Source of the DNA: an uncultured Euryhalocaulis sp. | Lineage (GTDB): Bacteria; Pseudomonadota; Alphaproteobacteria; Caulobacterales; Maricaulaceae | DNA: 64,000 nucleotides | Reading direction: 5' to 3' | Assembly (NCBI GenBank): GCA_913055605.1 | Contig: CAJXKJ010000001.1 | Span: 97,852-161,851, forward strand | Shown here: positions 17,029-26,502 of the stretch, in pieces | Numbering within the stretch: position 1 is the stretch's first letter | How the letters are laid out: every line of letters starts with the position of its first letter | Made by a program: the position numbers and the translations under genes | The notes under the pieces: generated by a model | Told to the model about the DNA's origin: nothing | Database searches by the model: none | What the model saw: only the letters and a program-made list of their open reading frames with translations

Positions 17029-17933
17029 CACTTGGCCCCGAAGTCCGGATCGTCCCAGGGCGAGGGCATGTGATAGGGGACGGAGATGAAGTCGGCCTCG
17101 ATCTGCTCGATCGCGCCGTCCTTCACCTTGAACAGCTCCATCAGGTTCAGCGTCTGGGGCCGCAGGAACGGGCTCTTGGCCGGCGTCCCGTCGCTCAGCG
17201 TAAAGTCGCGCAGCTTGCCGGCGTGGTCGATGAAGCCGCAGCCCAGCGCCAGGCCGCGCTCCTCATCCACGATGGGGAAGCGGCGCCCGCGCAGCCGGTC
17301 GTCGAACTTGTAATAGCCCTTCTCGAACTGCTCCTGGCAGCCCAGGCCGCACACCGCGATATGCTGGGCCAGTTCGGGGTTGTTGGTGGTCTGATAGCCG
17401 TTCTCCACCCGGTTCGCGTCGGGATGGAATTTGGTGAACAGCGTGCCGTCGTTCAGCTGCAGCGTGTCGAAATAACCGTCGGCGAAGCTGATCAGCCGTT
17501 CGCGCGGGGTGCGCTTTTCCGGCGGCAGCATCTCGTTCATCTGCGGCTTGTCCCAGAATTTGGGCTCGCGGAACGGCATCGTGTGGTCGACCGCGCGCAC
17601 CACCAGCGCCTCGACCTCGCAGATCCCGCCCTTCTCATCGACCTTCAGGCGGAGGGAGAAGGGGGATTCCTCCTCCGTCGTCTCGAAGACCGAGCCGAAA
17701 AAGCCGACCGCGCGCTGCTCAGGATCGCAATAGCGCAGGTCGTAGCCGCCGCGCTTGGTCACCGTCACCCACATGCCGTCGCCGACCATCAGGGCGACGT
17801 TGTTCTCGGTGTTGAAGACGGTGTCGGACCATTTCACCTTGGTCGGATCGTTGGTCTCCAGCGCGGCCAGATAGCTGTCCAGCACGGCGTAGAGGTCGTC
17901 GCGCGTCATGCGCGCGGGGGCGGCGTTCTTCAT
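17028..17933 (-). CDS. Hypothetical NTF2-like protein (possible DUF8021)
   Basis: A 301-residue soluble protein with no signal peptide. The sequence suggests two related alpha+beta halves of NTF2/SnoaL-like character. Each half starts with a helix followed by charged strands: RDDLYAVLDSYLAALETNDP near the N-terminus and RERLISFADGYFDTLQLNDG near 145. A closing VPYHMPSPWDDP motif is characteristic of what I recall as DUF8021, found also in fungi; that name is tentative. A CGLGCQEQF cysteine pair lies at about 194-198. It overlaps the transporter start (TGATG), so the two are translationally coupled. A role in phenolic metabolism is inferred from context only. Confidence 0.7.
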   Translation of the reverse strand: MKNAAPARMTRDDLYAVLDSYLAALETNDPTKVKWSDTVFNTENNVALMVGDGMWVTVTKRGGYDLRYCDPEQRAVGFFGSVFETTEEESPFSLRLKVDEKGGICEVEALVVRAVDHTMPFREPKFWDKPQMNEMLPPEKRTPRERLISFADGYFDTLQLNDGTLFTKFHPDANRVENGYQTTNNPELAQHIAVCGLGCQEQFEKGYYKFDDRLRGRRFPIVDEERGLALGCGFIDHAGKLRDFTLSDGTPAKSPFLRPQTLNLMELFKVKDGAIEQIEADFISVPYHMPSPWDDPDFGAK

Positions 17934-17957
17934 CGAAGTCTCCGGTTCGGCGTCTGG

Positions 17958-18263
17958 TCAGGCCGTCGTGATCGGGAAATGGAACAGCATCGGCGGCGGG
18001 CTGGCGAAATTGCCGACATCGGCGGCCGTGGCCTGCCCCTCGGGGGAGGCCATCGCCGCGCCCATCGCCTCGGCGCTCTCGAAATCGCAGGTGAACACGC
18101 ATCCCCACGGGCCGCCGCCGTTCAGCGCGGTGACGTCGAAGCCCCAGCTCATCGCCTTCACGCCCGGCATGGTCGCGGCCAGCTTCGTATGGGTGTTGGC
18201 GTAATAGTCCCGGAAATGCTCCGGGTCGTCCTGCGCCGGATATAGCACAAGCAGTCGGTACAT
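17958..18263 (-). CDS. EthD-family dimeric ferredoxin-fold protein
   Basis: A 101-residue protein of the EthD family (dimeric alpha+beta barrel). Landmarks are the opening strand MYRLLVLYPAQDDPEHFRDYY, then HTKLAATMPGVKAMSWGFDV, and the closing strand after NFASPPPMLFHFPI. EthD proteins accompany ring-modifying or ether-cleaving oxidation systems; some act as small lyases or isomerases, others have unknown roles. It lies between aldehyde dehydrogenase and the NTF2-like gene in one direction with short gaps (58 and 24 bases), so it belongs to the phenolic oxidation operon. Confidence 0.82.
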   Translation of the reverse strand: MYRLLVLYPAQDDPEHFRDYYANTHTKLAATMPGVKAMSWGFDVTALNGGGPWGCVFTCDFESAEAMGAAMASPEGQATAADVGNFASPPPMLFHFPITTA

Positions 18264-18321
18264 CGTTTCCTCCCCCGCCTCCGGCGGCCGGTTGGCCCGG
18301 CCTGCCGGTTTTCAGGCGTCC

Positions 18322-19800
18322 TTACTGCAGGTGACTGGGCGCGCCGTCCAGCAGAACGGTCTTGGTCTCCAGATACGCCATCATGCCTTCCGCCCCGCCT
18401 TCGCGGCCCACGCCCGACAGCTTGAAGCCGCCGAAGGGCAGGTTGAAGTCCGCGCGCATACCGTTCTGGCCGATCACCCCGGTGCGCACCCGGCGCGACA
18501 CGCGATAGGCCTCGTCGGGGTTGTTGGTCATCACAGCGCCGGACAGGCCGTACTGGGACTCGTTGGCGATGCGGATCGCATCGTCCAGGTCGTCGGCGGG
18601 GATCAGCGACAGCACGGGGCCGAAGATTTCCTCCTGCGCGATGGTCGACCGGTTATCGACGTTCGCGAACAGGGTCGGCTCCATGAAATAGCCGTGGTTC
18701 AGATGGCTCGGCCGGTGGCCGCCCTGGACCAGCTCGGCGCCTTCGGCCTGACCCTTTTCGATATAGCCCTCGACGCGCTCCAGCTGACGCTTCATGGCCA
18801 GCGGCCCCATCATCGTGTCCTCGGCGTCGGAATAGCCGACCTTGATGGTCTGCATCTCGCTGGCGATGGCCTCGGCCATCTCGTCATGCCGGCTCTTGGG
18901 CACGATGGCGCGTGACAGCATGGCGCAGACCTGGCCGCTGAACACGGTGATGGTGTTGGCCAGGATCTTGGCCGCGATCTCGGTCGGGAAATCGTCCAGC
19001 ACGATGGCGGCGGACTTGCCGCCCAGCTCCAGCGTATAGCGCGCCATGCGGTCGCCGCAGACCGTGGCGATGCGCCGGCCCGCGACGGTGGAGCCGGTGA
19101 AGGCGACCTTGTCGATATTCGGATTGTTGACCAGATGGTCGGCCGCGTCGCGCTCGGACGGGACCAGGTTCAGCACGCCCGGCGGCAGGCCCGCGGCCTC
19201 GGCCGCCTCCATGATCAGATAGGCCTCCATCGGCGTCTCGGGCGACGGCTTCATCACCACGGTGCAGCCGGCGGCCAGCGCCGGGCCGATCTTGTTGCAC
19301 ATGATCGGGAAGGGGGCGTTCCAGGGCGTGATCGCCGCGACGACGCCCACCGGCTCGCGCACGATCATCGCGCATTCGGCGACCGGCGACTGGGCCCGGC
19401 GCTCGAACTCGAACGTTTCGGCCAGTTCGGCGGAGCCGCGCAGGCCGTTCACGCCTTCGCCCACGATCATCGGGGCGATCTTCGGCAGGGCGCCGATCTG
19501 CGCGGTCCAGGCCGCGCCCAACTCGCCCGCGCGCCCCTCCAGCCAGTCGGCCATGGCGCGCAGATATGTGCCGCGCTCCTTTGGCGACATGTTCGGCCAG
19601 GGACCGGTCTCGAACGCTTCGCGCGCCGCGGCGGCGGCGGCGTCCATGTCGGAATTGCCCGCGGCGGCGACGGTGGCGACGACGGATTCGCTGTTCGGGT
19701 TGACGATGTCGATCGTCCCGCCTTCGGCCGGCGAGACCCATTTGCCGCCGATATGCAGCTTGTCCGGATGGGCGATATTCACCCCGGCCTGTTCGGGCAT
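18322..19800 (-). CDS. Aldehyde dehydrogenase
   Basis: A 492-residue NAD(P)-dependent aldehyde dehydrogenase. The expected residues are present: N161 in PWNAPFP, the FTGSTVAGRRI cofactor loop at about 234-244, E258 in LELGG, and nucleophile C292 in GQVC. The length is typical. The family covers many aldehydes. As first gene of a unit with EthD, an AAHS transporter and two phenol-oxidising flavocytochromes, it plausibly turns an aromatic aldehyde (vanillin- or hydroxybenzaldehyde-like) into its acid. The substrate is inferred from context, not read from sequence. Confidence 0.92.
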   Translation of the reverse strand: MPEQAGVNIAHPDKLHIGGKWVSPAEGGTIDIVNPNSESVVATVAAAGNSDMDAAAAAAREAFETGPWPNMSPKERGTYLRAMADWLEGRAGELGAAWTAQIGALPKIAPMIVGEGVNGLRGSAELAETFEFERRAQSPVAECAMIVREPVGVVAAITPWNAPFPIMCNKIGPALAAGCTVVMKPSPETPMEAYLIMEAAEAAGLPPGVLNLVPSERDAADHLVNNPNIDKVAFTGSTVAGRRIATVCGDRMARYTLELGGKSAAIVLDDFPTEIAAKILANTITVFSGQVCAMLSRAIVPKSRHDEMAEAIASEMQTIKVGYSDAEDTMMGPLAMKRQLERVEGYIEKGQAEGAELVQGGHRPSHLNHGYFMEPTLFANVDNRSTIAQEEIFGPVLSLIPADDLDDAIRIANESQYGLSGAVMTNNPDEAYRVSRRVRTGVIGQNGMRADFNLPFGGFKLSGVGREGGAEGMMAYLETKTVLLDGAPSHLQ

Positions 19801-19864
19801 GTCTGATCCTCCGCCATTCGTGTGCGCGCCTGTGCGCGCGTCTTGGCGGCGATCATAGTCATGC

Positions 19865-19887
19865 GCGCCGCCCCGTCGAGGCGGCGC
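19865..19887 (-). terminator. Possible stem-loop after efflux operon
   Basis: A perfect eight-base-pair stem, GCGCCGCC/GGCGGCGC with a seven-base loop, lies just past the stop codon of the outer membrane efflux gene. No T-run follows on the minus strand, so it could be a factor-dependent terminator or an mRNA-stabilising hairpin. Confidence 0.3.
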
Positions 19888-19906
19888 AATGTGACGGTAT
19901 CGGGCC

Positions 19907-21364
19907 CTAGCGTTCGGCCAGCGAGGCGGCTTCCGGGTCGCCGGTCCAGCCGCCGCCCAGCGCCGCGAACAGGCCCACCGCCGCGTTCAGCCGCGCCTGG
20001 CGCGCCTGGACCAGCTGGTCGGAGGCGTCCAGCAATGTACGCTGGGCGTCGATCACCGACAGCAGGTCGTCCGCTCCGGCCTCGTAGCGCGCCTCGGACA
20101 GGTCGAAGGCGCGCTGCGCCTCGTCGGAGGCGATCTGCTGCAGCGCCTCCGCCTGTTCGGCGGTGCGCAGGGTGACCAGCGCGTCGTCCACATCCTTCAC
20201 CGCGCTCAGCACGGACTGGCGATAGGTCAGCGCCAGTTCGCGATAGCGCGCCTCGGTCCGGTCCAGCTGGCCTTCCAGACGGCCGCCGGAAAAGATCGTC
20301 GCCGCGATGCCGCCGCCGAAGGATTCGGCCACGTTGAACGCGCCGAACAGATCGGTGACCGACACGCCGGCGTTCAGGTCGAAGGTCGGGAAGAAGGCCG
20401 CGCGCGCCGCCGCGATGTCGGCTTCCGCGCCGGCCAGCCCGGCTTCGGCCGCCAGCAGGTCCGGGCGCCGGTACAGCAGGTCCGACGGCAGGCCCGCGTC
20501 CACCGGCGGGGGCAGGATCTCGCCGATCTCGCCGGCCGGGGGCTCGAACTCTTCGGGGAACATGCCCAGCAGCAGCGCTAGCGCGCTCTCGGCGGTGCCC
20601 AGCTGCTGTTCGATATTCGGGATGCGCGCCTGCGCTGTGGCCAGGGCGCTGCGCTGGCGCGACACGTCGAAGCCGCTGACCGCGCCCTCGTCATACTGGC
20701 GCTGCACCAGGTCGGTCACCCGCTCGACATAGCCCAGATTGCGGCGTGCGGTTTCCAGCCGCTGCTGCAGCGACAGGATGTTGAAATAGAAATTCGCGAC
20801 GTCCGCCTGGACCGACAGCTCCAGCGCCCGCTGGTTATAGATCTGCGCGGCCAGCGCGGCGCGGGAGCTGCGCAGGCTGGCGCGGTTGCCGCCGAACAGG
20901 TCGACCTCATAGCTGGCCGACAGCCGCCCGGTGCTGTTCTCCGTATAGTCGCCGGAGCCGCCCCCGCCGCCGGTGAAGGTGTCGACCACGCCGTCGCCGT
21001 CGGTGTCGATCCCGCCGCTGAAGCCGCCGCCGCCGCTCTCGCTGAACGTCGTCGACTCGCTGGCGCTGACCTGGGGCAGGAAGGGCGCGCGGCTCTGGCG
21101 GACGGATGCCCGGGCCTGCAGGACGCGCTCCAGACCGGCCTGCAGATTGTTGTTCGCCAGCATGGCCTGCGCTTCCAGCGCGTTCAGCGACTCGTCGCCG
21201 AAGGCCGCCCACCATTGCGGGTCGGGCGCGTCGCCGGCCTCGGTCTCCAGATATTCGTACGCGCCCGGCATGGCCAAAGGCTGCGTGTCGATGTCGCTGG
21301 GCTCCAGCGCCGCGCAGGCGGTGACCAGAGGCAGGGCGGAAAGCAGCAGGATACGACGCGTCAT
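19907..21364 (-). CDS. NodT/TolC-family outer membrane efflux lipoprotein
   Basis: A 485-residue outer membrane channel of the NodT subgroup of TolC-like proteins. A lipoprotein signal with lipobox VTAC (C17) precedes two repeated alpha-helical hairpin/beta segments. EVDLFGGNRASLRSSRAAL and LPSDLLYRRPDLLAAEAGLAGA are typical of each half. A Gly/Asp-rich insertion (about 115-140, GGGGFSGGIDTDGDG) looks like a surface loop and could bind calcium. It is the last gene of a three-gene operon with MacA- and MacB-like proteins, only three bases after macB. It provides the exit duct of a tripartite pump. Confidence 0.92.
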   Translation of the reverse strand: MTRRILLLSALPLVTACAALEPSDIDTQPLAMPGAYEYLETEAGDAPDPQWWAAFGDESLNALEAQAMLANNNLQAGLERVLQARASVRQSRAPFLPQVSASESTTFSESGGGGFSGGIDTDGDGVVDTFTGGGGGSGDYTENSTGRLSASYEVDLFGGNRASLRSSRAALAAQIYNQRALELSVQADVANFYFNILSLQQRLETARRNLGYVERVTDLVQRQYDEGAVSGFDVSRQRSALATAQARIPNIEQQLGTAESALALLLGMFPEEFEPPAGEIGEILPPPVDAGLPSDLLYRRPDLLAAEAGLAGAEADIAAARAAFFPTFDLNAGVSVTDLFGAFNVAESFGGGIAATIFSGGRLEGQLDRTEARYRELALTYRQSVLSAVKDVDDALVTLRTAEQAEALQQIASDEAQRAFDLSEARYEAGADDLLSVIDAQRTLLDASDQLVQARQARLNAAVGLFAALGGGWTGDPEAASLAER

Positions 21365-21367
21365 TCT

Positions 21368-23305
21368 CTACTCCGAAGCCAGCGCGGCGACCGGGTCCAT
21401 CCGGCTTGCCTTACGCGCGGGCAGATAACCAAACAACAGCCCTGTCGCCAAAGCGCAGGAAAAGGCCAGGATCGCCGGGCCCGGCGTGATCGCGGTTTCG
21501 ATCACCCCGCTGCGCCCGACGCCGAGCGCGACGGCAATGCCGAGGCCGACACCGATCAGCCCGCCCAGCGCGCCGACGACCAGCGCCTCGGTATTGAACT
21601 GCACCATGATGTCGCTTCTTCGCGCCCCGGTCGCCATCCGCACGCCGATCTCGCGCGTCCGCTCGCTGACGCTGACCAGCATGATGTTCATCACACCGAT
21701 GCCCCCGACCAGCAGCGAGATCGCCGCGATGGAGGCCAGCAGCACGGTGAACACCTGGGATGCGCTCTGCACCGTCTCAAGGATCGAGGCGGTGTTGCGG
21801 ATCTGGAAATCCTCGGTGCCGTGGCGCTGCATCAGCAGCTCGTGCACCTCGGCCTCCGTCTGGTCCATCAGGTCGGCGTCGGCCACCGACAGCGTGATGT
21901 TGGACAGATATTGCCGGCCGAACAGGCGGATGAAGCCGGTCGTGACCGGGATCGCCGCGATATTGTCCTGGTCCTGGCCGAACCCGGCGGCGCCCTTGGC
22001 GGCCAGCACGCCGATCACCTCATAGGGGGAATCGCCGGCCAGCACGATTTCGCCGATGGGCGAGGTCTCCGGGAACAGGTCGCCCGCCACCGTGGCGCCC
22101 AGCACCATGACCGGGGCGTAGCGGTCGACATCGTCTTCGGTGAAGAAGCCGCCCTCGGCCATCGTCCAGTCGCGCGCCTGCGGGAAATCCTCGGTCACGC
22201 CCTGCACCTGCACGCGGCTGTCGACGCTGCCGGCGCGCAGCGTGGTGTAGCTTTCGCGCGTCGGCACGGCGTAGGTGACGTTCGGCAGTTCGATCTGGAT
22301 CGCTTCGGCGTCCTCCATGGTCAGCGTCGCCACCGCGTCGCCGCGGAAGCGCGTGCCGGGCGCGCCCGGATTCACGAACAGCAGGTTCGATCCCATGGTG
22401 GAGATCCGGTCCACGATCTGCCGCTGGCTGCCTTCGCCCAGCGCCAGCATCGCCACCACGGCGGCGACGCCGATGACCACGCCCAGCAGGGTGAGGGCGG
22501 TTCGGAACAGATTGGCGCGCAGGCTGCGGAACGCCATCTTCACCGACTCCAGAATCTGGATCAGCGGCTTGGGGCTGCGCGCCGTCTGCGGCGCAGCGGC
22601 GGCGTGACGGGCGCCGGCCTTCGGCCCGGTGTCCTCCACGATCCGGCCGTCGCGGAACTCGATCTGGCGGTCGGCGTGCTCGGCCACATGGGCGTCGTGG
22701 GTGATCAGGATGATGGTGCGGCCGGATTCGTGCAGCCGGCGCAGCAGCTTCAGCAGCTCTTCCGACGAGGCGCTGTCCAGCGCCCCGGTCGGTTCGTCGG
22801 CCAGGATGATCTCCGCGCCGTTCATCAGCGCCCGCGCGACGGACACGCGCTGCTGCTGGCCGCCGGACAGCTGGTTCGGCTTGTGGTCCAGCCGGTCGCC
22901 CAGGCCCAGCTCGGTCAGCAGCTCATAGGCGCGCTGTTCGCGCTCCTCCAGCGACTTGCCGGCATAGACCGCCGGGATCTCCACATTCTCCAGCGCGGTC
23001 AGCGAGGACAGCAGGTTATAGCGCTGGAAGACGAAGCCGAACGTGTCGCGGCGCAGCGCGGCCAGCTCGTCGGCGCTCATCTTGGCGGTGTCGCGGCCGC
23101 GCACGCGATAGGCGCCCATGCTCGGCCGGTCGAGACAGCCCAGGATGTTCATCAGGGTCGACTTGCCCGACCCCGACTGGCCCATGATGGCGACATACTC
23201 GCCGGCTTCGATGGTCAGGGACACGTCGTCCAGCGCGCGGATCACCGTGTCGCCCGACGGATAGAGCCGGGAGACGCTGCGGAGGTCGATCAGGGGCGCA
23301 TCCAT
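21368..23305 (-). CDS. macB: MacB-like ABC transporter ATPase/permease
   Basis: A 645-residue fusion of an ATP-binding domain (about 1-235) and a FtsX/MacB permease with periplasmic domain (about 270-645). Walker A GQSGSGKST is at 42-50, the signature LSGGQQQR is at about 144-151, and Walker B IILADEPTGALD follows. Four membrane segments are visible: one near 270-295 and three after about 520. This is the MacB layout. With the adaptor gene upstream and the NodT channel downstream it should form a mechanotransmission efflux pump for macrolides, peptides, lipids or toxins. The cargo is not predictable. Confidence 0.93.
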   Translation of the reverse strand: MDAPLIDLRSVSRLYPSGDTVIRALDDVSLTIEAGEYVAIMGQSGSGKSTLMNILGCLDRPSMGAYRVRGRDTAKMSADELAALRRDTFGFVFQRYNLLSSLTALENVEIPAVYAGKSLEEREQRAYELLTELGLGDRLDHKPNQLSGGQQQRVSVARALMNGAEIILADEPTGALDSASSEELLKLLRRLHESGRTIILITHDAHVAEHADRQIEFRDGRIVEDTGPKAGARHAAAAPQTARSPKPLIQILESVKMAFRSLRANLFRTALTLLGVVIGVAAVVAMLALGEGSQRQIVDRISTMGSNLLFVNPGAPGTRFRGDAVATLTMEDAEAIQIELPNVTYAVPTRESYTTLRAGSVDSRVQVQGVTEDFPQARDWTMAEGGFFTEDDVDRYAPVMVLGATVAGDLFPETSPIGEIVLAGDSPYEVIGVLAAKGAAGFGQDQDNIAAIPVTTGFIRLFGRQYLSNITLSVADADLMDQTEAEVHELLMQRHGTEDFQIRNTASILETVQSASQVFTVLLASIAAISLLVGGIGVMNIMLVSVSERTREIGVRMATGARRSDIMVQFNTEALVVGALGGLIGVGLGIAVALGVGRSGVIETAITPGPAILAFSCALATGLLFGYLPARKASRMDPVAALASE

Positions 23306-23315
23306 CGGCGGCGTC

Positions 23316-24773
23316 CTAGAACGGGCGGAAGCCGCCCGGCGGGCCGCGGAAGCCGCCGGAATCGCCGGCCGACGCGGCGGCCATGCCCAGCACGATCTCC
23401 TCGCCCTGTTCGAGGCCGGAGATCACCTCCGCCTCGGTGCGGCTGACCAGCCCGACCTGGATCGTGCGCGGGGAGGGGCCGTTCGGCGTCAGCACCAGCA
23501 CGACATGCGCCTTCGGCCCGCCGCGCCCGTCGCTCATCCAGTCCGGCTGGTCGGAGCCGCCCTGGGCGAAACGCGCCGCGGGACCGTCCTCGCCGCCCTC
23601 GGCGCCGCCGGGCACGCCGCCGCCCTGCTGGAAGCGGGCGCGCATCTGCGCGCGCTCCTCATCGGACATATTGGCGATACGCTGGCGCATTTCCTCGGAC
23701 GGCTGGAAGCCGCCCGGGCCTCCGCCGTCGCCCGGGCCCATGGCGGCCGCGCCGGCGTCCGCGACCGGCTGGCCGCCTGCCGCAATGATCATGCTGGCCG
23801 GAATCTGCAGCGCCGCGGCCGGCACGCGCAGCACGTTGCGCGCCTGGCCCAGCACGAAGCTGACCTGGGCCGACATCTGGGGCAGCAGCGCGCGGTCCTC
23901 GTTCTGCACGTCCAGCAGCGCCTTGTAGAGCACCACGTCGTTGACGACTTCCGGCTCCGGCAGGATCTGGCGCACCGTGGCGCGCCAGCGCCGGTCCGGA
24001 TCGCCCAGCGTGGTGAAATAGGCCGGCAGCCCCTCGCGCAGGCGCGGCACGTCGGCCTCCGACACGTCGGCGCTGACCGTCATCACGGTCAGGTCCGCGA
24101 TCCGCATGATCACCGGCGCGGTCTGGTTGGCGTTCAGGGTCTGGCCCTCGACGGCGCTGTGGCTGATCACCGTGCCGGTCATGGGGGCGTAGATCTTGGT
24201 GTAGTTCAGGCTGGTCAGGTCGCCTTCCAGCGTCGACTGCGTGCGGTCGATCTGGGCTTCCAGCTGCGCCAGCTGGGCCTCGGCGACCTGAAGCTGGGCG
24301 TCGTCGGCTTCCCATTCGGCCTGGCTGATCGCGTCGGCGGTCAGCAGCGCCTGGCTGCGCTTGGCCGCCGCGCGCGCCAGCGCCAGTTGCGCGGTCTGCT
24401 GGCGGTGGCTGGCTTGCAGCTCGCGCAGCTGCGCCTGGTCGGCGTCGACGCGCGACTGCGCCAGCTGCGGATCGATCTCCGCCACCAGCTCGCCCTGCTG
24501 GACCTGATCGCCGACGTCATAGTGCAGGCGCAGAAGCTGCCCCGACACCTGCGCGCCGACATCGACATAGTTTTTCGGCTCCACGGTCCCCAGCGCCACG
24601 ATGGCGCTTTCGATATCGCCGCGCGTCACCGTTGCGGTGCGGTAGCTCGGCGCGGGGTCGGAGCCCGCAAAGCGCATCGCCACGAAGCCGACAATGGCCA
24701 GCAGAACAACGCCAATGACCGCGCGCGTTACGATACGTCTGCGCCGCGCGCGTTTCTGGATCAGGTCGGACAT
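23316..24773 (-). CDS. macA: MacA-like periplasmic adaptor subunit
   Basis: A 485-residue membrane-fusion protein. A single N-terminal membrane anchor (about 14-32) is followed by the lipoyl/hairpin/beta-barrel order. TVEPKNYVDVGAQVSGQLL and the long Gln/Ala-rich coiled-coil hairpin (about 100-160) are typical of MacA. An unusual insertion at about 335-405 is rich in Gly, Met, Gln and Arg (MSDEERAQMRARFQQGGG) and interrupts the membrane-proximal region. It is the first gene of the operon, with MacB 10 bases downstream. It links the inner-membrane ABC subunit to the outer channel. Confidence 0.92.
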   Translation of the reverse strand: MSDLIQKRARRRRIVTRAVIGVVLLAIVGFVAMRFAGSDPAPSYRTATVTRGDIESAIVALGTVEPKNYVDVGAQVSGQLLRLHYDVGDQVQQGELVAEIDPQLAQSRVDADQAQLRELQASHRQQTAQLALARAAAKRSQALLTADAISQAEWEADDAQLQVAEAQLAQLEAQIDRTQSTLEGDLTSLNYTKIYAPMTGTVISHSAVEGQTLNANQTAPVIMRIADLTVMTVSADVSEADVPRLREGLPAYFTTLGDPDRRWRATVRQILPEPEVVNDVVLYKALLDVQNEDRALLPQMSAQVSFVLGQARNVLRVPAAALQIPASMIIAAGGQPVADAGAAAMGPGDGGGPGGFQPSEEMRQRIANMSDEERAQMRARFQQGGGVPGGAEGGEDGPAARFAQGGSDQPDWMSDGRGGPKAHVVLVLTPNGPSPRTIQVGLVSRTEAEVISGLEQGEEIVLGMAAASAGDSGGFRGPPGGFRPF

Positions 24774-24957
24774 TCTGCTGACTGCTCTCTCTGGAGTGGT
24801 GACGCCTGGCCTTCAACGGCCGGGCGGGCATAAGCCGTCGCATCTGCGAACATCTTTATGCACTGCACGCTTAAACCCAGTCTGAACGCCGGGAAAGTTA
24901 CAGTCAGTTTAGCTCAAACCGGCCGGAAGTCCTTGTGCGGTCAAGCAAAGCCGGTGT

Positions 24958-26502
24958 TCAGCGCCGGTCCAGACGCGGCCTTTCCTCGTCGACGTCGATC
25001 ACCCGCGCCGTGCGCCGGGCGGGCGGGTCGTATTCGTCTTCCCAGTGGTGGCCTTCGGGCTGGGCGTAGCGGGCGCGGCTGCGCCGGCGGTCGTATCCGG
25101 CCACCGCGGCCAGCGCGATCCAGACCCATGGGCCGAAATCCACCGCGATGGCGATCACCCAGGGCAGGATCGCCTGCTCCCAGCTCTGGAACAGAACCAG
25201 AAGCGGCGACTGATAGGCGATGTCCGGTGGGCGCGGGGCCTCCTCCTCGATCGCTCGCTCCAGCTCGTCCTGGACGATCTGCTGGCCGTTGGCGAGATAG
25301 GCGCTGACCTGTCCCTGCGCCTGGCGCTGGGCGTCGGCCACGGTCGCGCTGTCGCTGACCCCGCCGCGCATGATCAGGGCGTCCAGCATGGACAGCTGGC
25401 CCAGCGCCGCGCGCACATAGGCGCGGCTGGCGGTGTCCTCCCATTCCCGCCGCAAGGCACGTTCCTGCGCCTGCACCTTGTCCTGCCAGTCCCGCACCGG
25501 CAGGGGCTCGCCCGCCGGCGTCTCGAAGAACGCGCCGTCCAGAATGTCGTCGCGTGTGTCCTCGATCTGGTCCGCCATGGCTTCGACGGAGGTCTCGCGC
25601 GCCTCGGTCTCGCGCCGGATCAGCTGCGCCCCGGCCTCCAGATCGTCGGCGGCGACCGAAAGCTGGGCCACCACCGCGCCGCGCCCGGCGTATCCGGTGA
25701 TCGCGCCGGTGTCGGCCTCCTGCGCCGACAGCTGGTCCATCCGCCCGGCGAACGTCTCCAGCGACAGCGCCGCGCTCTCGGTCTCCCGCACATAGGCGGA
25801 CAGGTCGCCCAGCGCGTCGGAATATTCGTCCAGCCAGCCCAGCAGGCGGCGCTCCAGAATGCGCGGCCCGGCCAGGCCCAGCGCGCTGGTCGTGGTGGAC
25901 ACTGCAAAGATCGGCGGGGCGGCCAGAAGCGGGATCAGCAGGGCGATCATCGCCCGGCGCCGCGGCTCCGACCGGATCACCAGGTCGAACGTCCAGCTCC
26001 AGGTCAGATAGACGAACAGGAAGGCGTACAGGAAGACGATGACCGGGAAGATGCGATAGCGGATGAAGCCTTGGCTCGGGTCCAGGAATTCGATGATCAC
26101 GCCATAGGTCGTGGTGTAGCCGCTGATCAGCGCCGCCACGAGGGTGAACAGGACATAGGTCCGGTAGGGCGCGGAAAAGGTCGGGTCCATCGCCCGCCGG
26201 ATGGCGCTGACGATCAGGATCGCGGCGGCCAGCGCGCCGAACCCGATCAGCATCAGGATGAACAGCAGGCCGAAGGATTCCGGCGACAAATCCGCGAACG
26301 ATGTCGGGATGTCCGGGCGCAGCCAGCCGGGCAGGGGATTGCCGCTGGCGATCCATGCGCCCAGCGCGGCGGCCAGCAAGCCCAGCGTCAGGATCGCGCC
26401 GAAGACCAGCTTCCCCAGCCGCGTGCGCAGGAAGGCGCGCGTCCGCGATTCCGGCTTTTTGCTGTCCGGATCGACCGCGCGAAAGCGGAAGGGCTCGGCC
26501 AT
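24958..26502 (-). CDS. Hypothetical multi-pass membrane protein with large soluble domain
   Basis: A 514-residue protein I cannot assign. I start at the ATG 61 codons inside the longest frame, because the upstream extension is non-hydrophobic and low in conservation signals. Five hydrophobic segments lie in the first 215 residues. A mostly helical, Glu/Gln/Arg-rich domain runs from about 215 to 430 with likely coiled coil. A last membrane pair (VLFQSWEQAILPWVIAIAVDFGPWVWIALAAVAG) lies near 445-480, and the tail is charged and basic/acidic. The layout suggests a membrane sensor or scaffold. It stands between the ferredoxin and the macA promoter region, with 252 bases of non-coding sequence before it. 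Confidence 0.65.
   Translation of the reverse strand: MAEPFRFRAVDPDSKKPESRTRAFLRTRLGKLVFGAILTLGLLAAALGAWIASGNPLPGWLRPDIPTSFADLSPESFGLLFILMLIGFGALAAAILIVSAIRRAMDPTFSAPYRTYVLFTLVAALISGYTTTYGVIIEFLDPSQGFIRYRIFPVIVFLYAFLFVYLTWSWTFDLVIRSEPRRRAMIALLIPLLAAPPIFAVSTTTSALGLAGPRILERRLLGWLDEYSDALGDLSAYVRETESAALSLETFAGRMDQLSAQEADTGAITGYAGRGAVVAQLSVAADDLEAGAQLIRRETEARETSVEAMADQIEDTRDDILDGAFFETPAGEPLPVRDWQDKVQAQERALRREWEDTASRAYVRAALGQLSMLDALIMRGGVSDSATVADAQRQAQGQVSAYLANGQQIVQDELERAIEEEAPRPPDIAYQSPLLVLFQSWEQAILPWVIAIAVDFGPWVWIALAAVAGYDRRRSRARYAQPEGHHWEDEYDPPARRTARVIDVDEERPRLDRR

Noticed and set aside
21215..23446. 743-residue open frame on the plus strand opposite macB
   Set aside because: It is antisense to a complete MacB with all motifs, is His/Arg/Gln-rich without any domain, and is explained by GC-rich third positions that remove stop codons.
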